From contig JAICYG010000014.1 of NCBI GenBank assembly GCA_025934335.1, positions 1 through 24,612 on the forward strand: a stretch of DNA of 24,612 nucleotides. The letters run 5' to 3'. Below the pieces are notes generated by a model. It was given only the letters and a program-made list of their open reading frames with translations, ran no database searches and was not told the DNA's origin. Both the position numbers and the translations under genes were made by a program. Positions 1-7,231 of the stretch are shown here, piece by piece. This DNA comes from Thermoleophilia bacterium (GTDB lineage Bacteria; Actinomycetota; Thermoleophilia; Gaiellales; Gaiellaceae). Positions within the stretch are counted from its first letter, which is position 1. Each line of letters begins with the position of its first letter.

Positions 1-1601
1 AGCACCGGCTCGTTCAGCGCGAGCGCCTCCGCGAGCTGGTCGCGACAGCGCGACGGATCGTCGATCCTCACGCCGCGCAGGCCGCAGCCCTCGGCGATCT
101 TGACGAAGTCGACGGCGTTGAAGCCGACGCCGTACTCGGGGTTGCCGAGGAAGATCTGCTGCTCCCACTTGATCAGCCCGAGCGTGTTGTTCTTGTTGAC
201 GATCACCTTGATCGGCAGGTTGAGCTGGGCGATCGTCGCGAGCTCGCCGAGGATCATGGTCATGGATCCGTCGCCCGTGTAGGCAACGACCTGTCGGTCG
301 GGGTATGCCGACTGCGCCCCGATCGCGTACGGGACGGCGGCCATCATCGAGCACATCGTCCCGCTGAAGCTGAAACGTTGCTGTGAGCGCAGCTTCCAGC
401 GCGCGACCCACGTCGTCACCGTGCCGGAGTCGCCGCAGACGATCGCGTCGTCCGTCAGCAGCTCGTGCAGGTGCCAGAGCGGGACCTGCGGCTTCATCGG
501 CACGTCGTCGCGGGTGCCGCGCTCCTCCATCAGCGCCCACCAGTCGCGGATCGAGCTCTGCATGCCTTCGAGGAACGAGCGGTCGTCGTTCCGCTCGAGC
601 AGCGGCAACAGCGCCTGCAGCGTCAGCTTCGCGTCGCCGACGAGCCCGACGTCGGCCGGGTGGCGCAGGCCGATCCGCTCCGCCTTGTCGTCGATCTGCA
701 CGCACACCGGCTCGCCGGGGTTCGGCAGGAACTCGATGTACGGGAACGACGAGCCGACGATCACGAACGCGTCGCAGCTCTGGAACGCCTCCTGCGAGGG
801 CCGCGTGCCGACGACGCCGGTCCCGCCTGCGACGTACGGGCTGTCGTCGGGCACCGAGTCCTTGCCGAGGAGCGCCTTCACGATCACGCCGCCGAGCTTC
901 TCGGCGAGCTCCTCGAGCTCGGGACCCGCACCGCGCGCGCCGGCACCCGCGAGGATCGCGGGCCTCTTCTTCCCGCGGAGCAGCTCCGCGGCGTGCTCGA
1001 GCTGCAACTGCGGCGGCACCGCCCGCGGGATCACGAACGCGTCGGGACCGCCGGTGTGTCCCGGGACGTTCCGCTTGAAGCGGTCAGAGTCGTCCATCTC
1101 CATCACCTGGAAGTCGATCGGGATGCAGATGTGGCTGACGGTGCGATTCGAGAGCGCGCTCCGGCAGGCGAGGTTGACCGTGTTCTCGACGTGCGCCGGG
1201 CCCATCAGCCGCTGGTTGAACGATGCGACGTTCTCGAACAGGTAGTCGTGGTTCAAGTCCTGCAGGTACTTCGTCCCGATCAGGTCGTGGTAGGTCATGC
1301 CCGTGATCGCGAGCACCGGTGCCTGATCGACCATCGCGTCGTACAGCCCGTTCAGCAGGTGGATCGCGCCCGGCGCCGCCGTCGAGAGGCAGACGCCCAG
1401 CTTCCCGGTGAACTTCGCGTAGCTGCATGCCGCGAGCGCGGCGGTCTCCTCGTGGCGGGTGTGCACGAAGCGCACCTCGTCCTGCCGCTTGCGCAGCGCC
1501 TCCATGAACCCGTTGATGCCGTCGCCGGGGAGGCCGAAGATCGTGTCGACGCCCCAGTCGACGAGCCGCGCGAGCAGCGCGTCGGAGACCGTGTCAGCCA
1601 T
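1..1601 (-). CDS. PoxB-like thiamine-diphosphate enzyme (pyruvate oxidase / pyruvate:quinone dehydrogenase family), 3' end outside window
   Basis: Members of this family decarboxylate pyruvate with ThDP and FAD; PoxB proper makes acetate and CO2 and passes electrons to quinone at the membrane. About 533 residues are visible and the C-terminus lies beyond position 1. The N-terminal Pyr domain carries the Arg-His-Glu-Glu motif with the likely catalytic Glu at residue 51. The ThDP-Mg motif GDG starts near residue 443 and its paired Asn-Asn lies near 471. The central block (LGKDSVPDDSPY, then GTGVVG) matches PoxB better than acetolactate synthase. The ATG at 1601 is preceded by a good GGAAGGAG Shine-Dalgarno. 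It is the third gene of an operon after two carboxylate permeases, 20 nt downstream of the second. The PoxB membrane-binding tail cannot be checked here. Substrate is inferred; other ThDP oxidases or decarboxylases remain possible. Confidence 0.85.
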   Translation of the reverse strand, partial: MADTVSDALLARLVDWGVDTIFGLPGDGINGFMEALRKRQDEVRFVHTRHEETAALAACSYAKFTGKLGVCLSTAAPGAIHLLNGLYDAMVDQAPVLAITGMTYHDLIGTKYLQDLNHDYLFENVASFNQRLMGPAHVENTVNLACRSALSNRTVSHICIPIDFQVMEMDDSDRFKRNVPGHTGGPDAFVIPRAVPPQLQLEHAAELLRGKKRPAILAGAGARGAGPELEELAEKLGGVIVKALLGKDSVPDDSPYVAGGTGVVGTRPSQEAFQSCDAFVIVGSSFPYIEFLPNPGEPVCVQIDDKAERIGLRHPADVGLVGDAKLTLQALLPLLERNDDRSFLEGMQSSIRDWWALMEERGTRDDVPMKPQVPLWHLHELLTDDAIVCGDSGTVTTWVARWKLRSQQRFSFSGTMCSMMAAVPYAIGAQSAYPDRQVVAYTGDGSMTMILGELATIAQLNLPIKVIVNKNNTLGLIKWEQQIFLGNPEYGVGFNAVDFVKIAEGCGLRGVRIDDPSRCRDQLAEALALNEPV

Positions 1602-1621
1602 GTCGCTCCTTCCGGTGTCTC

Positions 1622-2389
1622 TTACGGTGCGTGTCGGGTTCCCGGCTGGCCCCCCGCGTACTCCATGGGGGCGGAGAGGCGGAAGCCGGGGCGGTTCGCG
1701 TCGGCGGGCAGCTTCATCAGCCCGGGGATCACCCCGAGCGACAGGATCACGCGACCCCAGGCGTACTCGAGCAGCACCATCGCGCCGGTGTACCAGGCGA
1801 AGCAGGCGCCGAACACGAACAGCCAGGCGCCGACCTTCGTCCACGTCGGGCTGCCCGCCCAGAAGCCCGCCGCCACGAACCCGCAGCCGGCTCCCACCGT
1901 GGCGAGCACGAGGAAGAGCGGCAGGTTCTCGCGGATCGCGGCGATCGCGCCCCACGACGTGAAGAGGCAGAGTGGGATGAACCAGACGGCGAAGCCGGGC
2001 TGCGCCGTGGAGAGCGGCGGGATGTCGACGACCTTCGCCGCGCCGAGCGCCTGCAGGAAACCCCAGGCCATCCAGTACGTCCCCCACATCGTGAGCAGGG
2101 CCGAGCCGATCGGGTCGCGTGCGCGGAACGACCAGACGCCCGCTGCGAACTGCGCGAGCCCGCCGAAGAAGGCGGCGATCTCGAACATCGTCGGCGGCGA
2201 TCCCGTCGGCGTCCCCCACCAGCCGAGAATCCAGGTCGACACGACCATGGTGGACGCGAAGAAGCCGAAGAGGCCGAGCGTCGCGGGCGGCGCGATCGGC
2301 GTCAGGTACACGCGCGCCGGCGGCGCCGCGCCGTCGTGCTCGTGCCGAGACTCGTACGCCTGATGGACGTACTCCTCATGCGTTGTCAT
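1622..2389 (-). CDS. GPR1/FUN34/SatP-family acetate/succinate permease, second copy
   Basis: A 255-residue integral membrane protein of the acetate uptake transporter family (SatP/YaaH). A roughly 40-residue hydrophilic N-terminus is followed by the family entry motif, here APPATLGLFGF in place of NPAPLGL, and about six membrane helices. I chose the ATG at 2389 because it overlaps the stop of the upstream paralogue by one base (TGATG), which indicates translational coupling. An in-frame extension to 2899 is an out-of-frame shadow of that paralogue. The family moves acetate or succinate with protons as a hexamer. Its neighbours, a paralogue upstream and a PoxB-like acetate-forming enzyme downstream, support a carboxylate substrate. 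The exact substrate and direction are inferred. Confidence 0.88.
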   Translation of the reverse strand: MTTHEEYVHQAYESRHEHDGAAPPARVYLTPIAPPATLGLFGFFASTMVVSTWILGWWGTPTGSPPTMFEIAAFFGGLAQFAAGVWSFRARDPIGSALLTMWGTYWMAWGFLQALGAAKVVDIPPLSTAQPGFAVWFIPLCLFTSWGAIAAIRENLPLFLVLATVGAGCGFVAAGFWAGSPTWTKVGAWLFVFGACFAWYTGAMVLLEYAWGRVILSLGVIPGLMKLPADANRPGFRLSAPMEYAGGQPGTRHAP

Positions 2390-3042
2390 CACTGACCCAC
2401 CTTCACTCCGGGATCTCCGTGCTCGTACTCGACCGCGTCGCGGGGAGCGCTGACCATCTGGTATGCGCCGACGGCATACGCGAGCGCGCCGGCTGCGCAG
2501 AGCACCCACCCTGCGACCTGCTGCACGCCGGACGACCCGGCGAGCAGGCCGATCGCTCCGAGGGTCGCGCCGGCGGCGAGCGTCGCCTGCGCGACGAAGC
2601 CGGGGACGCTGTGCGCGAGCGCGGCGAAGGCCGTCGTCATCGAGATGACCGCCATGTAGATCAGCCACTGTCCGAGCGACTGCCAGCCGTCGCCGCGCAG
2701 CGGGATCGTGATCGTGTGCACCGTGGCGAGCAGGTAGATGAGCGCCAGCCCGAGGAAGAACGCGGCCCACGAGCCGTGCAGCGCCGCTGACGCCGCCGCC
2801 CGCGCGCGGTAGCTCCAGAGCGCAGCGGCGAGCTGGCCGAACCCGCCGAAGAGGAGCAGGAACGGGAAGAACGCGGAGTAGTCGCTTTTCTTGCCCCACG
2901 CCATCGCGAACCAGGGGCCCCAGATGATCAGCGCACTGCCGAGCGCGAAGTACCCGAGGATCGACGGAGCCGCGAGCGGTTGGAGCATGATCCGCGCTTC
3001 CGGCCGTTCGAGGCGACGCGGCCGAGCGAACGTGGTCGTCAT
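2389..3042 (-). CDS. GPR1/FUN34/SatP-family acetate/succinate permease, first copy
   Basis: A 217-residue membrane protein that is clearly homologous in layout to the next gene: an APSILGYFALG entry motif near residue 27, then about six hydrophobic helices and a short charged tail. It is close to the family's usual length of about 190-220 residues. The ATG at 3042 has a GGGGTGA ribosome-binding sequence 5 nt upstream. It is the first gene of the permease-permease-PoxB operon and diverges from the DUF1275 gene. The two tandem copies differ strongly in sequence, so they are probably not a recent duplication and could form a mixed oligomer (inference). The substrate is not determined by the sequence. 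Confidence 0.87.
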   Translation of the reverse strand: MTTTFARPRRLERPEARIMLQPLAAPSILGYFALGSALIIWGPWFAMAWGKKSDYSAFFPFLLLFGGFGQLAAALWSYRARAAASAALHGSWAAFFLGLALIYLLATVHTITIPLRGDGWQSLGQWLIYMAVISMTTAFAALAHSVPGFVAQATLAAGATLGAIGLLAGSSGVQQVAGWVLCAAGALAYAVGAYQMVSAPRDAVEYEHGDPGVKVGQ

Positions 3043-3060
3043 GATTTCACCCCATACTGT

Positions 3061-3079
3061 TCGTAGTACGATCTAATCT
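3061..3079. promoter_or_regulatory. Divergent control region: 11-bp palindrome plus -10 box
   Basis: The 48-bp gap between the permease operon and the DUF1275-MarR-DUF296 operon holds TCGTA-G-TACGA (3061-3071), symmetric about its central G. It is followed directly by a plus-strand -10-like TAATCT (3074-3079), 11 nt before the DUF1275 ATG. The palindrome would sit in the -10/-35 spacer of the plus promoter, a position suited to repression. The MarR regulator encoded in this operon is the natural candidate ligand, by inference only. Confidence 0.45.
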
Positions 3080-3090
3080 GTGCCCCTGGT

Positions 3091-3753
3091 ATGCCCGGTC
3101 GAAACGTCCCGCGGGAGAAGCAGGTCGCCGTCGCCCTCGCGGGCACGGCGGGGTTCCTCGACGTCGTCGGCTACCTCACCCTCGCCCACCTCTTCACGGC
3201 GCACATGACGGGCAACACGTCGAAGCTGGGAGTTGCGCTCGGCCACGGCGAGCTGGGGAAGGCACTGCCGCTCGCGCTCGCGCTGCCGCTCTTCGCAGCC
3301 GGGGTCGCGGCCGGAACGCTGCTCGTAGACGCGCGCCGGGCGCGGACGCCGCTCTACCTCGAGGCCGCGCTCGTCGCTGCGTTCATGGCCGTCGGCGTCG
3401 CCGCCGGGCGTCACGGCGATACGGTCTCGTCGCCGTACCCTTACTACGTGCTCGAGACATTCGCGACGCTCGCGCTGGGGCTGCAGACGGCTTCGCTCAC
3501 CGACGTCGAAGGCACAACGGTCCGCACGAGCTACGTCTCCGGCGTGCTGACGAACCTGACGCAGGGACTCGTACGGCGCACGAGCGGGGCCTGCGGAGGG
3601 AAGCCGCTCGCACTGCTCGCGACGATCCTCGGGGCGTACGTCGTGGGTGCCGTCGGCGGCGCGCTGACGCTGCGGGCGATCTCTTTCTGGTGCCTCGCGG
3701 CGCCGCTCGCCGTGCTGCTCGTCGCGGCGGCGGGCCGCCGGCGAGAGGAATGA
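3091..3753 (+). CDS. DUF1275 (YoaK-like) membrane protein
   Basis: A 220-residue protein with about six hydrophobic helices. It shows the two hallmarks of the DUF1275/YoaK family: a FLDVVGYLTL-to-HMTGNT segment at residues about 23-46, and a later SYVSGVLTNLTQG segment. The biochemical function of the family is unknown. The ATG at 3091 lies 11 nt after TAATCT, so the leader would be only a few bases. Its stop (TGA at 3751-3753) lies 2 nt before the MarR start, so the two are almost certainly co-transcribed. Co-regulation with a MarR protein suggests a stress- or small-molecule-responsive role, which is inference. Confidence 0.85.
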   Translation: MPGRNVPREKQVAVALAGTAGFLDVVGYLTLAHLFTAHMTGNTSKLGVALGHGELGKALPLALALPLFAAGVAAGTLLVDARRARTPLYLEAALVAAFMAVGVAAGRHGDTVSSPYPYYVLETFATLALGLQTASLTDVEGTTVRTSYVSGVLTNLTQGLVRRTSGACGGKPLALLATILGAYVVGAVGGALTLRAISFWCLAAPLAVLLVAAAGRRREE

Positions 3754-3755
3754 AC

Positions 3756-4217
3756 ATGCCGGACGAACTGTCGCTCGACCGGTTCATGCGCGTCGCCGAG
3801 TTTCGCGCGAGCCTCCGCGCGTTCCTCCGCCACAACGAGCAGACCTGCCGACGCTTCGACCTGACCCCGCAGCGCTACCTGCTGCTGCTCGCGGTCAAGG
3901 GAGCGCCGAACGGCAGCGAGCGCCTCTCGTTCAGCGAGCTCGCAGAGCGTCTCCAGCTCTCGCGCAACACCGTCACGGAGCTGTGCGCGCGCGCCGAGGA
4001 GGCCGGGTTGCTCCTCCGCGAGCCGTCGCAGGAGGATCAGCGCGTCGTCTACCTGCGCGTCTCGAAGGAGGGCGAGCGGCGGCTCGCCGCGGTCGTCCAG
4101 GAGAGCGACAGCTTCCGCGGCGAGCTCGTGGTCGCGTTCGACGCGCTCACCGACGCGTTCCATGCGGCGCGGCCGCGTTTGCGCCGGCGGCGCCCGGCGC
4201 ACAAGGCCAAGCGATGA
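3756..4217 (+). CDS. MarR-family winged-helix transcriptional regulator
   Basis: A 153-residue DNA-binding protein. A helical N-terminus (RFMRVAEFRASLRAFLR) precedes the core: LTPQRYLLLLAV, then the recognition region FSELAERLQLSRNTVTELCARAEEAGLL, then a wing ending QRVVYLRVSKEG, all in MarR order and spacing. I chose the ATG at 3756 because GAGAGG lies about 7 nt upstream; the in-frame ATG at 3750 is too close to that sequence and overlaps the previous stop. The C-terminus is strongly basic (RPRLRRRRPAHKAKR). It probably autoregulates the operon through the palindrome at 3061-3071 (inference). The ligand is unknown. Confidence 0.9.
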   Translation: MPDELSLDRFMRVAEFRASLRAFLRHNEQTCRRFDLTPQRYLLLLAVKGAPNGSERLSFSELAERLQLSRNTVTELCARAEEAGLLLREPSQEDQRVVYLRVSKEGERRLAAVVQESDSFRGELVVAFDALTDAFHAARPRLRRRRPAHKAKR

Positions 4218-4657
4218 AGTCGAAGCTCCTCTCCGACCAGGGCGGCGAGCGCACGTTCGCGCTCGTCTTCTCGACCGGCGACGAGGTGAAGTCGGAGCTC
4301 GAGCGCTTCGCGCGCGAGCAGTCGCTCTCGGCGGCGCGCATCAGCGGCATCGGCGCGCTGCAGGACGTGACGCTCGGCTACTTCAACTGGGAGACGAAGG
4401 AGTACGACGAGAACCGCTTCGACGAGCAGGTCGAGGTCGTGTCGCTCAACGGCGACGTCGCGCTGAAGGACGGCGAGCCGGCGCTGCACGCCCACCTCGC
4501 GGTCGGTCGCGCGGACGGCACGGCACTCGGCGGCCACCTCCTCGAGGCGCACGTCCGGCCGACGCTCGAGCTCGTCGTCGTCGAATCGCCTGCGCACCTC
4601 CGCAAGGAGGTCGACCCGGAGACCGGGCTCGCGCTGATCTCGCTCGGCTCCGGCTAG
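4214..4657 (+). CDS. DUF296 / PPC (PCC) domain protein
   Basis: A 147-residue stand-alone PPC domain protein. Family features are visible: GDEVKSELERFAREQ near the start, the ISGIGAL turn followed by a TLGYFNWE strand, and the conserved ALHAHLAVGRADGTALGGHLLEAHVRPTLE region (abridged) with histidines that bind metal in some members. In plants this domain follows AT-hooks; bacterial versions are usually single domains of unknown role. The ATG overlaps the MarR stop by 4 nt (ATGA). Its TAG stop shares a CTAG with the stop of the convergent ABC ATPase gene, leaving no room for a terminator between the operons. Confidence 0.85.
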   Translation: MKSKLLSDQGGERTFALVFSTGDEVKSELERFAREQSLSAARISGIGALQDVTLGYFNWETKEYDENRFDEQVEVVSLNGDVALKDGEPALHAHLAVGRADGTALGGHLLEAHVRPTLELVVVESPAHLRKEVDPETGLALISLGSG

Positions 4658-5418
4658 AGGATCTTCGAGAGGAACTGCTTCGTGCGCTCGTGCTCGGGCG
4701 CCTCGAAGAAGTGCTCGGGCGTCCCCTCTTCGATGATGACGCCGCCGTCCATCATCACGACGCGGTCCGCGGCGACCTTCGCGAAGCCCATCTCGTGGGT
4801 GACGACGATCATCGTCATCCCCTCGCGTGCGAGCTCCTCCATCACCGACAGCACCTCGCCCGTCACTTCGGGGTCGAGCGCGCTCGTCGGCTCGTCGAAC
4901 AGCATCAGCGCCGGTCGCATCGCAAGCGCACGCGCGATCGCGACGCGCTGCTGCTGGCCGCCGGACAGCTTGCCGGGATAGGTGTCACACTTGTCGGCGA
5001 GGCCGACGCGTCGCAGGAGCGCGAGCGCCTGCTCGCGTGCCTGGTCGGTCGGCACACCGAGCACGTGGACCGGCGCCTCGGTCACGTTCTCCATCGCCGT
5101 CTTGTGCGGGAAGAGGTTGAACCGCTGGAAGACCATCCCGATCTGCGTGCGCTGGCGGGCGATGCTCTTCTCGGAGTCCTCGCGCAGCTTGCCGTCCTCC
5201 TCGCGATAGCCGATCAGGTGCCCGTTCACGGTGATGCGGCCGCCGTCGATCTTCTCCAGGTGGTTGATGCAGCGGATGAAGGTGGTCTTGCCCGAGCCGG
5301 AGGCGCCGATGATGCACAGCGTCTCGCCCTTGGTGACAGCGAGCGAGACACCCTGCAACACCTCGAGCCGCCCGAAGCGCTTGTGGACGTCGACGGCCTC
5401 CATGACGACATCGGTCAT
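4654..5418 (-). CDS. Polar amino-acid ABC transporter, ATP-binding subunit (GlnQ/HisP type)
   Basis: A 254-residue ABC ATPase that powers the importer encoded with it. Walker A (GASGSGKT) is at residues 38-45, the signature LSGGQQQ at 151-157, Walker B LMLFDEP at 172-178, and the H-loop His at 208. The sequence around NLFPHKTAMENV is typical of the glutamine/polar amino-acid subclass. The chosen ATG (5418) overlaps the permease stop by 4 nt (ATGA). A longer in-frame start at 5448 would run into the permease gene. The gene ends tail-to-tail with the DUF296 gene. The amino acid transported is not evident. Confidence 0.95.
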   Translation of the reverse strand: MTDVVMEAVDVHKRFGRLEVLQGVSLAVTKGETLCIIGASGSGKTTFIRCINHLEKIDGGRITVNGHLIGYREEDGKLREDSEKSIARQRTQIGMVFQRFNLFPHKTAMENVTEAPVHVLGVPTDQAREQALALLRRVGLADKCDTYPGKLSGGQQQRVAIARALAMRPALMLFDEPTSALDPEVTGEVLSVMEELAREGMTMIVVTHEMGFAKVAADRVVMMDGGVIIEEGTPEHFFEAPEHERTKQFLSKIL

Positions 5419-6203
5419 CTGCGGACGAACGCTCCAGCCGGCGCCCACGCCGTCGTCAGCCGCTCGCGGAACGTCAGCTCGTCGCCGCGCTCCGCGGCGG
5501 CGAGCCTGCGCTCGATCGCGGCCTGGATCAGCCCCCAGACGCCTGTCAGGACGAGGTACCAGAACGCGACCGCGAGGAAGTACTCGACGGGCTGGAACGA
5601 GTTGGAGTAGTGGATCTCGGCGTCCGCGAACATCTCGTAGACGCCGATCGTGAAGACAAGCGAGGTCGTCTTCAGCATGTTGTTGAACTCGTTGCCGAGT
5701 GGCGGGATGATCACCCGCGCCGCCTGGGGCAGGATGATGCGGCGCATCGCGAGGCCGTAGCGCATGCCCAGCGACTTGGCTGCCTCCATCTGCCCCCTGT
5801 CGATCGAGTCGATGCCGGCGCGGATGATCTCCCGCATGTACGCGCCCTCGTTGACGCCGAGGGCGAGGATGCCCGCCACCACGGCGCCGTCGAGGCTGAA
5901 CAGCCCGAGGTTCAGGCTGTTCGGGATCAGCGTGAACCCGAGCAGCAGGTTCACGCCGTAGTAGATGAAGAAGATCTGAACGAGCAGCGGAGTCCCCCGG
6001 AAGATCAGGACGTAGAGCCCCGAGAGGAACCGCAGCGGCCAGACCTTCGACGTGCGCATGAGCGCGGCGACCAGGCCGAGCAGCACGCCCATCACCTGGG
6101 CGACGACTGCGATGTAGACCGTCGTGTACAGCGCCCGGAAGAAGACGTGGTCCGGGTGGAAGATCCGCTGCCAGACGACGTGCCAGTCGACCGCGGCGAG
6201 CAC
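5415..6203 (-). CDS. Polar amino-acid ABC transporter permease (HisMQ/GlnP type)
   Basis: A 262-residue inner-membrane permease. It contains the FRGTPLLVQIFFIYYG segment characteristic of the HEQRo family (near residue 68) and an EAA loop, EAAKSLGMRYGLAMRRIILPQ, that docks on the ATPase. About five membrane helices are present. The start is a GTG one base after the TAA stop of the binding-protein gene; AAGG 6 nt upstream is a modest ribosome-binding site. A single permease gene suggests a homodimeric channel. A charged C-terminal tail (RRLAAAERGDELTFRERL) follows the last helix. Confidence 0.93.
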   Translation of the reverse strand: MLAAVDWHVVWQRIFHPDHVFFRALYTTVYIAVVAQVMGVLLGLVAALMRTSKVWPLRFLSGLYVLIFRGTPLLVQIFFIYYGVNLLLGFTLIPNSLNLGLFSLDGAVVAGILALGVNEGAYMREIIRAGIDSIDRGQMEAAKSLGMRYGLAMRRIILPQAARVIIPPLGNEFNNMLKTTSLVFTIGVYEMFADAEIHYSNSFQPVEYFLAVAFWYLVLTGVWGLIQAAIERRLAAAERGDELTFRERLTTAWAPAGAFVRR

Positions 6204-6204
6204 G

Positions 6205-7014
6205 TTATGCCTTGAGGAGGCTCACCGCGTGGGTCATGCCCCACCTGGCGACGATCTTCTTGATCGTGCCGTTCTTGTTCAGCGCGCTGATCGCCTTCTT
6301 CGTCGCCCCGGCGAGCGGGTCGCCGTGGCGAAGCGCGATCCCGATGGCGATCGGGGCGATCGGAGCTCCGCCGATCGCGAACGACTTGTCGCGGTTCGCG
6401 TAGTAGACCGCGACCGGCGAGTCGCCGAAGTACGCGTCCACGCGGCCCGCCTTGAGCGCGGCGGCGGCGTCGGTGTCCTTCGGGAACGTCTTGATCGAGA
6501 TCGACTTCTTCCCCTGCTTCTTGAGCTTCGCCGACTCGGCGGCGAGGAAGTCACGGTTCGTCGTCCCCGACTCGACCGAGACTGTCTTGCCGGCGAGGTC
6601 GGCGAGCTTCGTGATGTGCTCGGGGTTCCCCTTCTTGACCATGATCGACTGGCCGACGCTCAGGTAGTCGACGAACTGCACCTGCTTGCGGCGCTGCGCC
6701 GTGTCGTTCATGCCGCTGATGATCGCGTCGCACTTCTTCGCCTTCACGGCGGCGATGATCGAGTCGAAGGTCGTGTTCTTGAACTCGGCCTTCACGCCCA
6801 TCTGCTTCGCAACCGCGGTTGCGATGTCGATGTCGGAGCCGACGAACTTCGTCCCCTGGAGGGACTCCTCCGGCGGATAGGTCGCGTCGGTGCAGAAGAC
6901 GATCTTGCCTGCCTGCTTGATCGCCGGCGGAGGCGCCACCGCCGCGGACGCGACGACCGCGACCGCGAGGGCAGTGAGGGCCGCAAGGACGGCGACAAGG
7001 GCATTTCTACGCAT
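6205..7014 (-). CDS. Amino-acid ABC transporter substrate-binding protein (family 3)
   Basis: A 269-residue exported binding protein. A Sec signal peptide (MRRN, then a hydrophobic core to about residue 25, ASA before the likely cut) precedes a type II periplasmic-binding fold: FCTDATYPPEE, GSDIDIATAVAKQMG, SGMNDTAQRRKQVQFVDYL, and DAYFGDSPVAVYY. There is no lipobox cysteine, so anchoring by lipid is not predicted. The ATG at 7014 has AAAGGA upstream. It is the first gene of the binding protein-permease-ATPase operon. The mature protein is rich in Lys and Ala. A polar or basic amino acid is the likely ligand (inference). Confidence 0.93.
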   Translation of the reverse strand: MRRNALVAVLAALTALAVAVVASAAVAPPPAIKQAGKIVFCTDATYPPEESLQGTKFVGSDIDIATAVAKQMGVKAEFKNTTFDSIIAAVKAKKCDAIISGMNDTAQRRKQVQFVDYLSVGQSIMVKKGNPEHITKLADLAGKTVSVESGTTNRDFLAAESAKLKKQGKKSISIKTFPKDTDAAAALKAGRVDAYFGDSPVAVYYANRDKSFAIGGAPIAPIAIGIALRHGDPLAGATKKAISALNKNGTIKKIVARWGMTHAVSLLKA

Positions 7015-7044
7015 GTGGTTCCTTTCTCAGGGGGGTGCGCCTGC

Positions 7045-7068
7045 CATGAAAGCGAACGGCGCATGAAA
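7045..7068. repeat. Paired CATGAAA direct repeats upstream of the ABC importer
   Basis: CATGAAA occurs at 7045-7051 and again at 7062-7068, with a 17-bp period, between tRNA-Gly and the binding-protein gene. On the minus strand this reads TTTCATG twice, about 30-50 nt before the start codon. It could be a regulator-binding pair or chance; nothing else supports it. Confidence 0.25.
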
Positions 7069-7088
7069 CCGCCAGAAATTCCGTGTGA

Positions 7089-7159
7089 AGCGGGTGGCGG
7101 GAATCGAACCCGCGCAACTTGCGTGGAAGGCAAGGGCTCTACCACTGAGCTACACCCGC
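7089..7159 (-). tRNA. tRNA-Gly (anticodon UCC)
   Basis: A full cloverleaf can be drawn: acceptor GCGGGTG with CACCCGC, a GCTC/GAGC D stem, anticodon stem CTTGC/GCAAG with loop CTTCCAC (anticodon TCC), and T arm GCGGG-TTCGATT-CCCGC. The length is 71 nt with discriminator U as is usual for tRNA-Gly. CCA is not encoded. It lies upstream of, and on the same strand as, the amino-acid importer. Confidence 0.97.
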
Positions 7160-7167
7160 GCAGAGGC

Positions 7168-7173
7168 AGCCTA
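7168..7173 (-). promoter_or_regulatory. -10 box of tRNA-Gly
   Basis: Minus-strand TAGGCT lies 8 nt before the first base of tRNA-Gly, so the transcript would begin at or next to the mature 5' end. No clear -35 is visible. Confidence 0.5.
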
Positions 7174-7217
7174 GCCGAGCCCCAGTCGCGCGCGCGGTTG
7201 TCCGTCCGCCCCGCGGG

Positions 7218-7223
7218 TAACGT
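7218..7223 (+). promoter_or_regulatory. -10 box TAACGT for a leaderless transcript
   Basis: TAACGT is followed by 8 nt and then the GTG at 7232, with no Shine-Dalgarno between. This predicts that transcription starts on or just before the start codon. Confidence 0.5.
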
Positions 7224-7231
7224 TGCCGCAA

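Noticed and set aside
1622..2899. 425-residue version of the second permease
   Set aside because: The extra N-terminus is the wrong-frame reading of the first permease; the TGATG-coupled ATG at 2389 is the right start.
4162..5610. 482-residue plus-strand ORF across the DUF296 and ATPase genes
   Set aside because: Arg-rich frame shadow spanning two well-supported genes on opposite strands.
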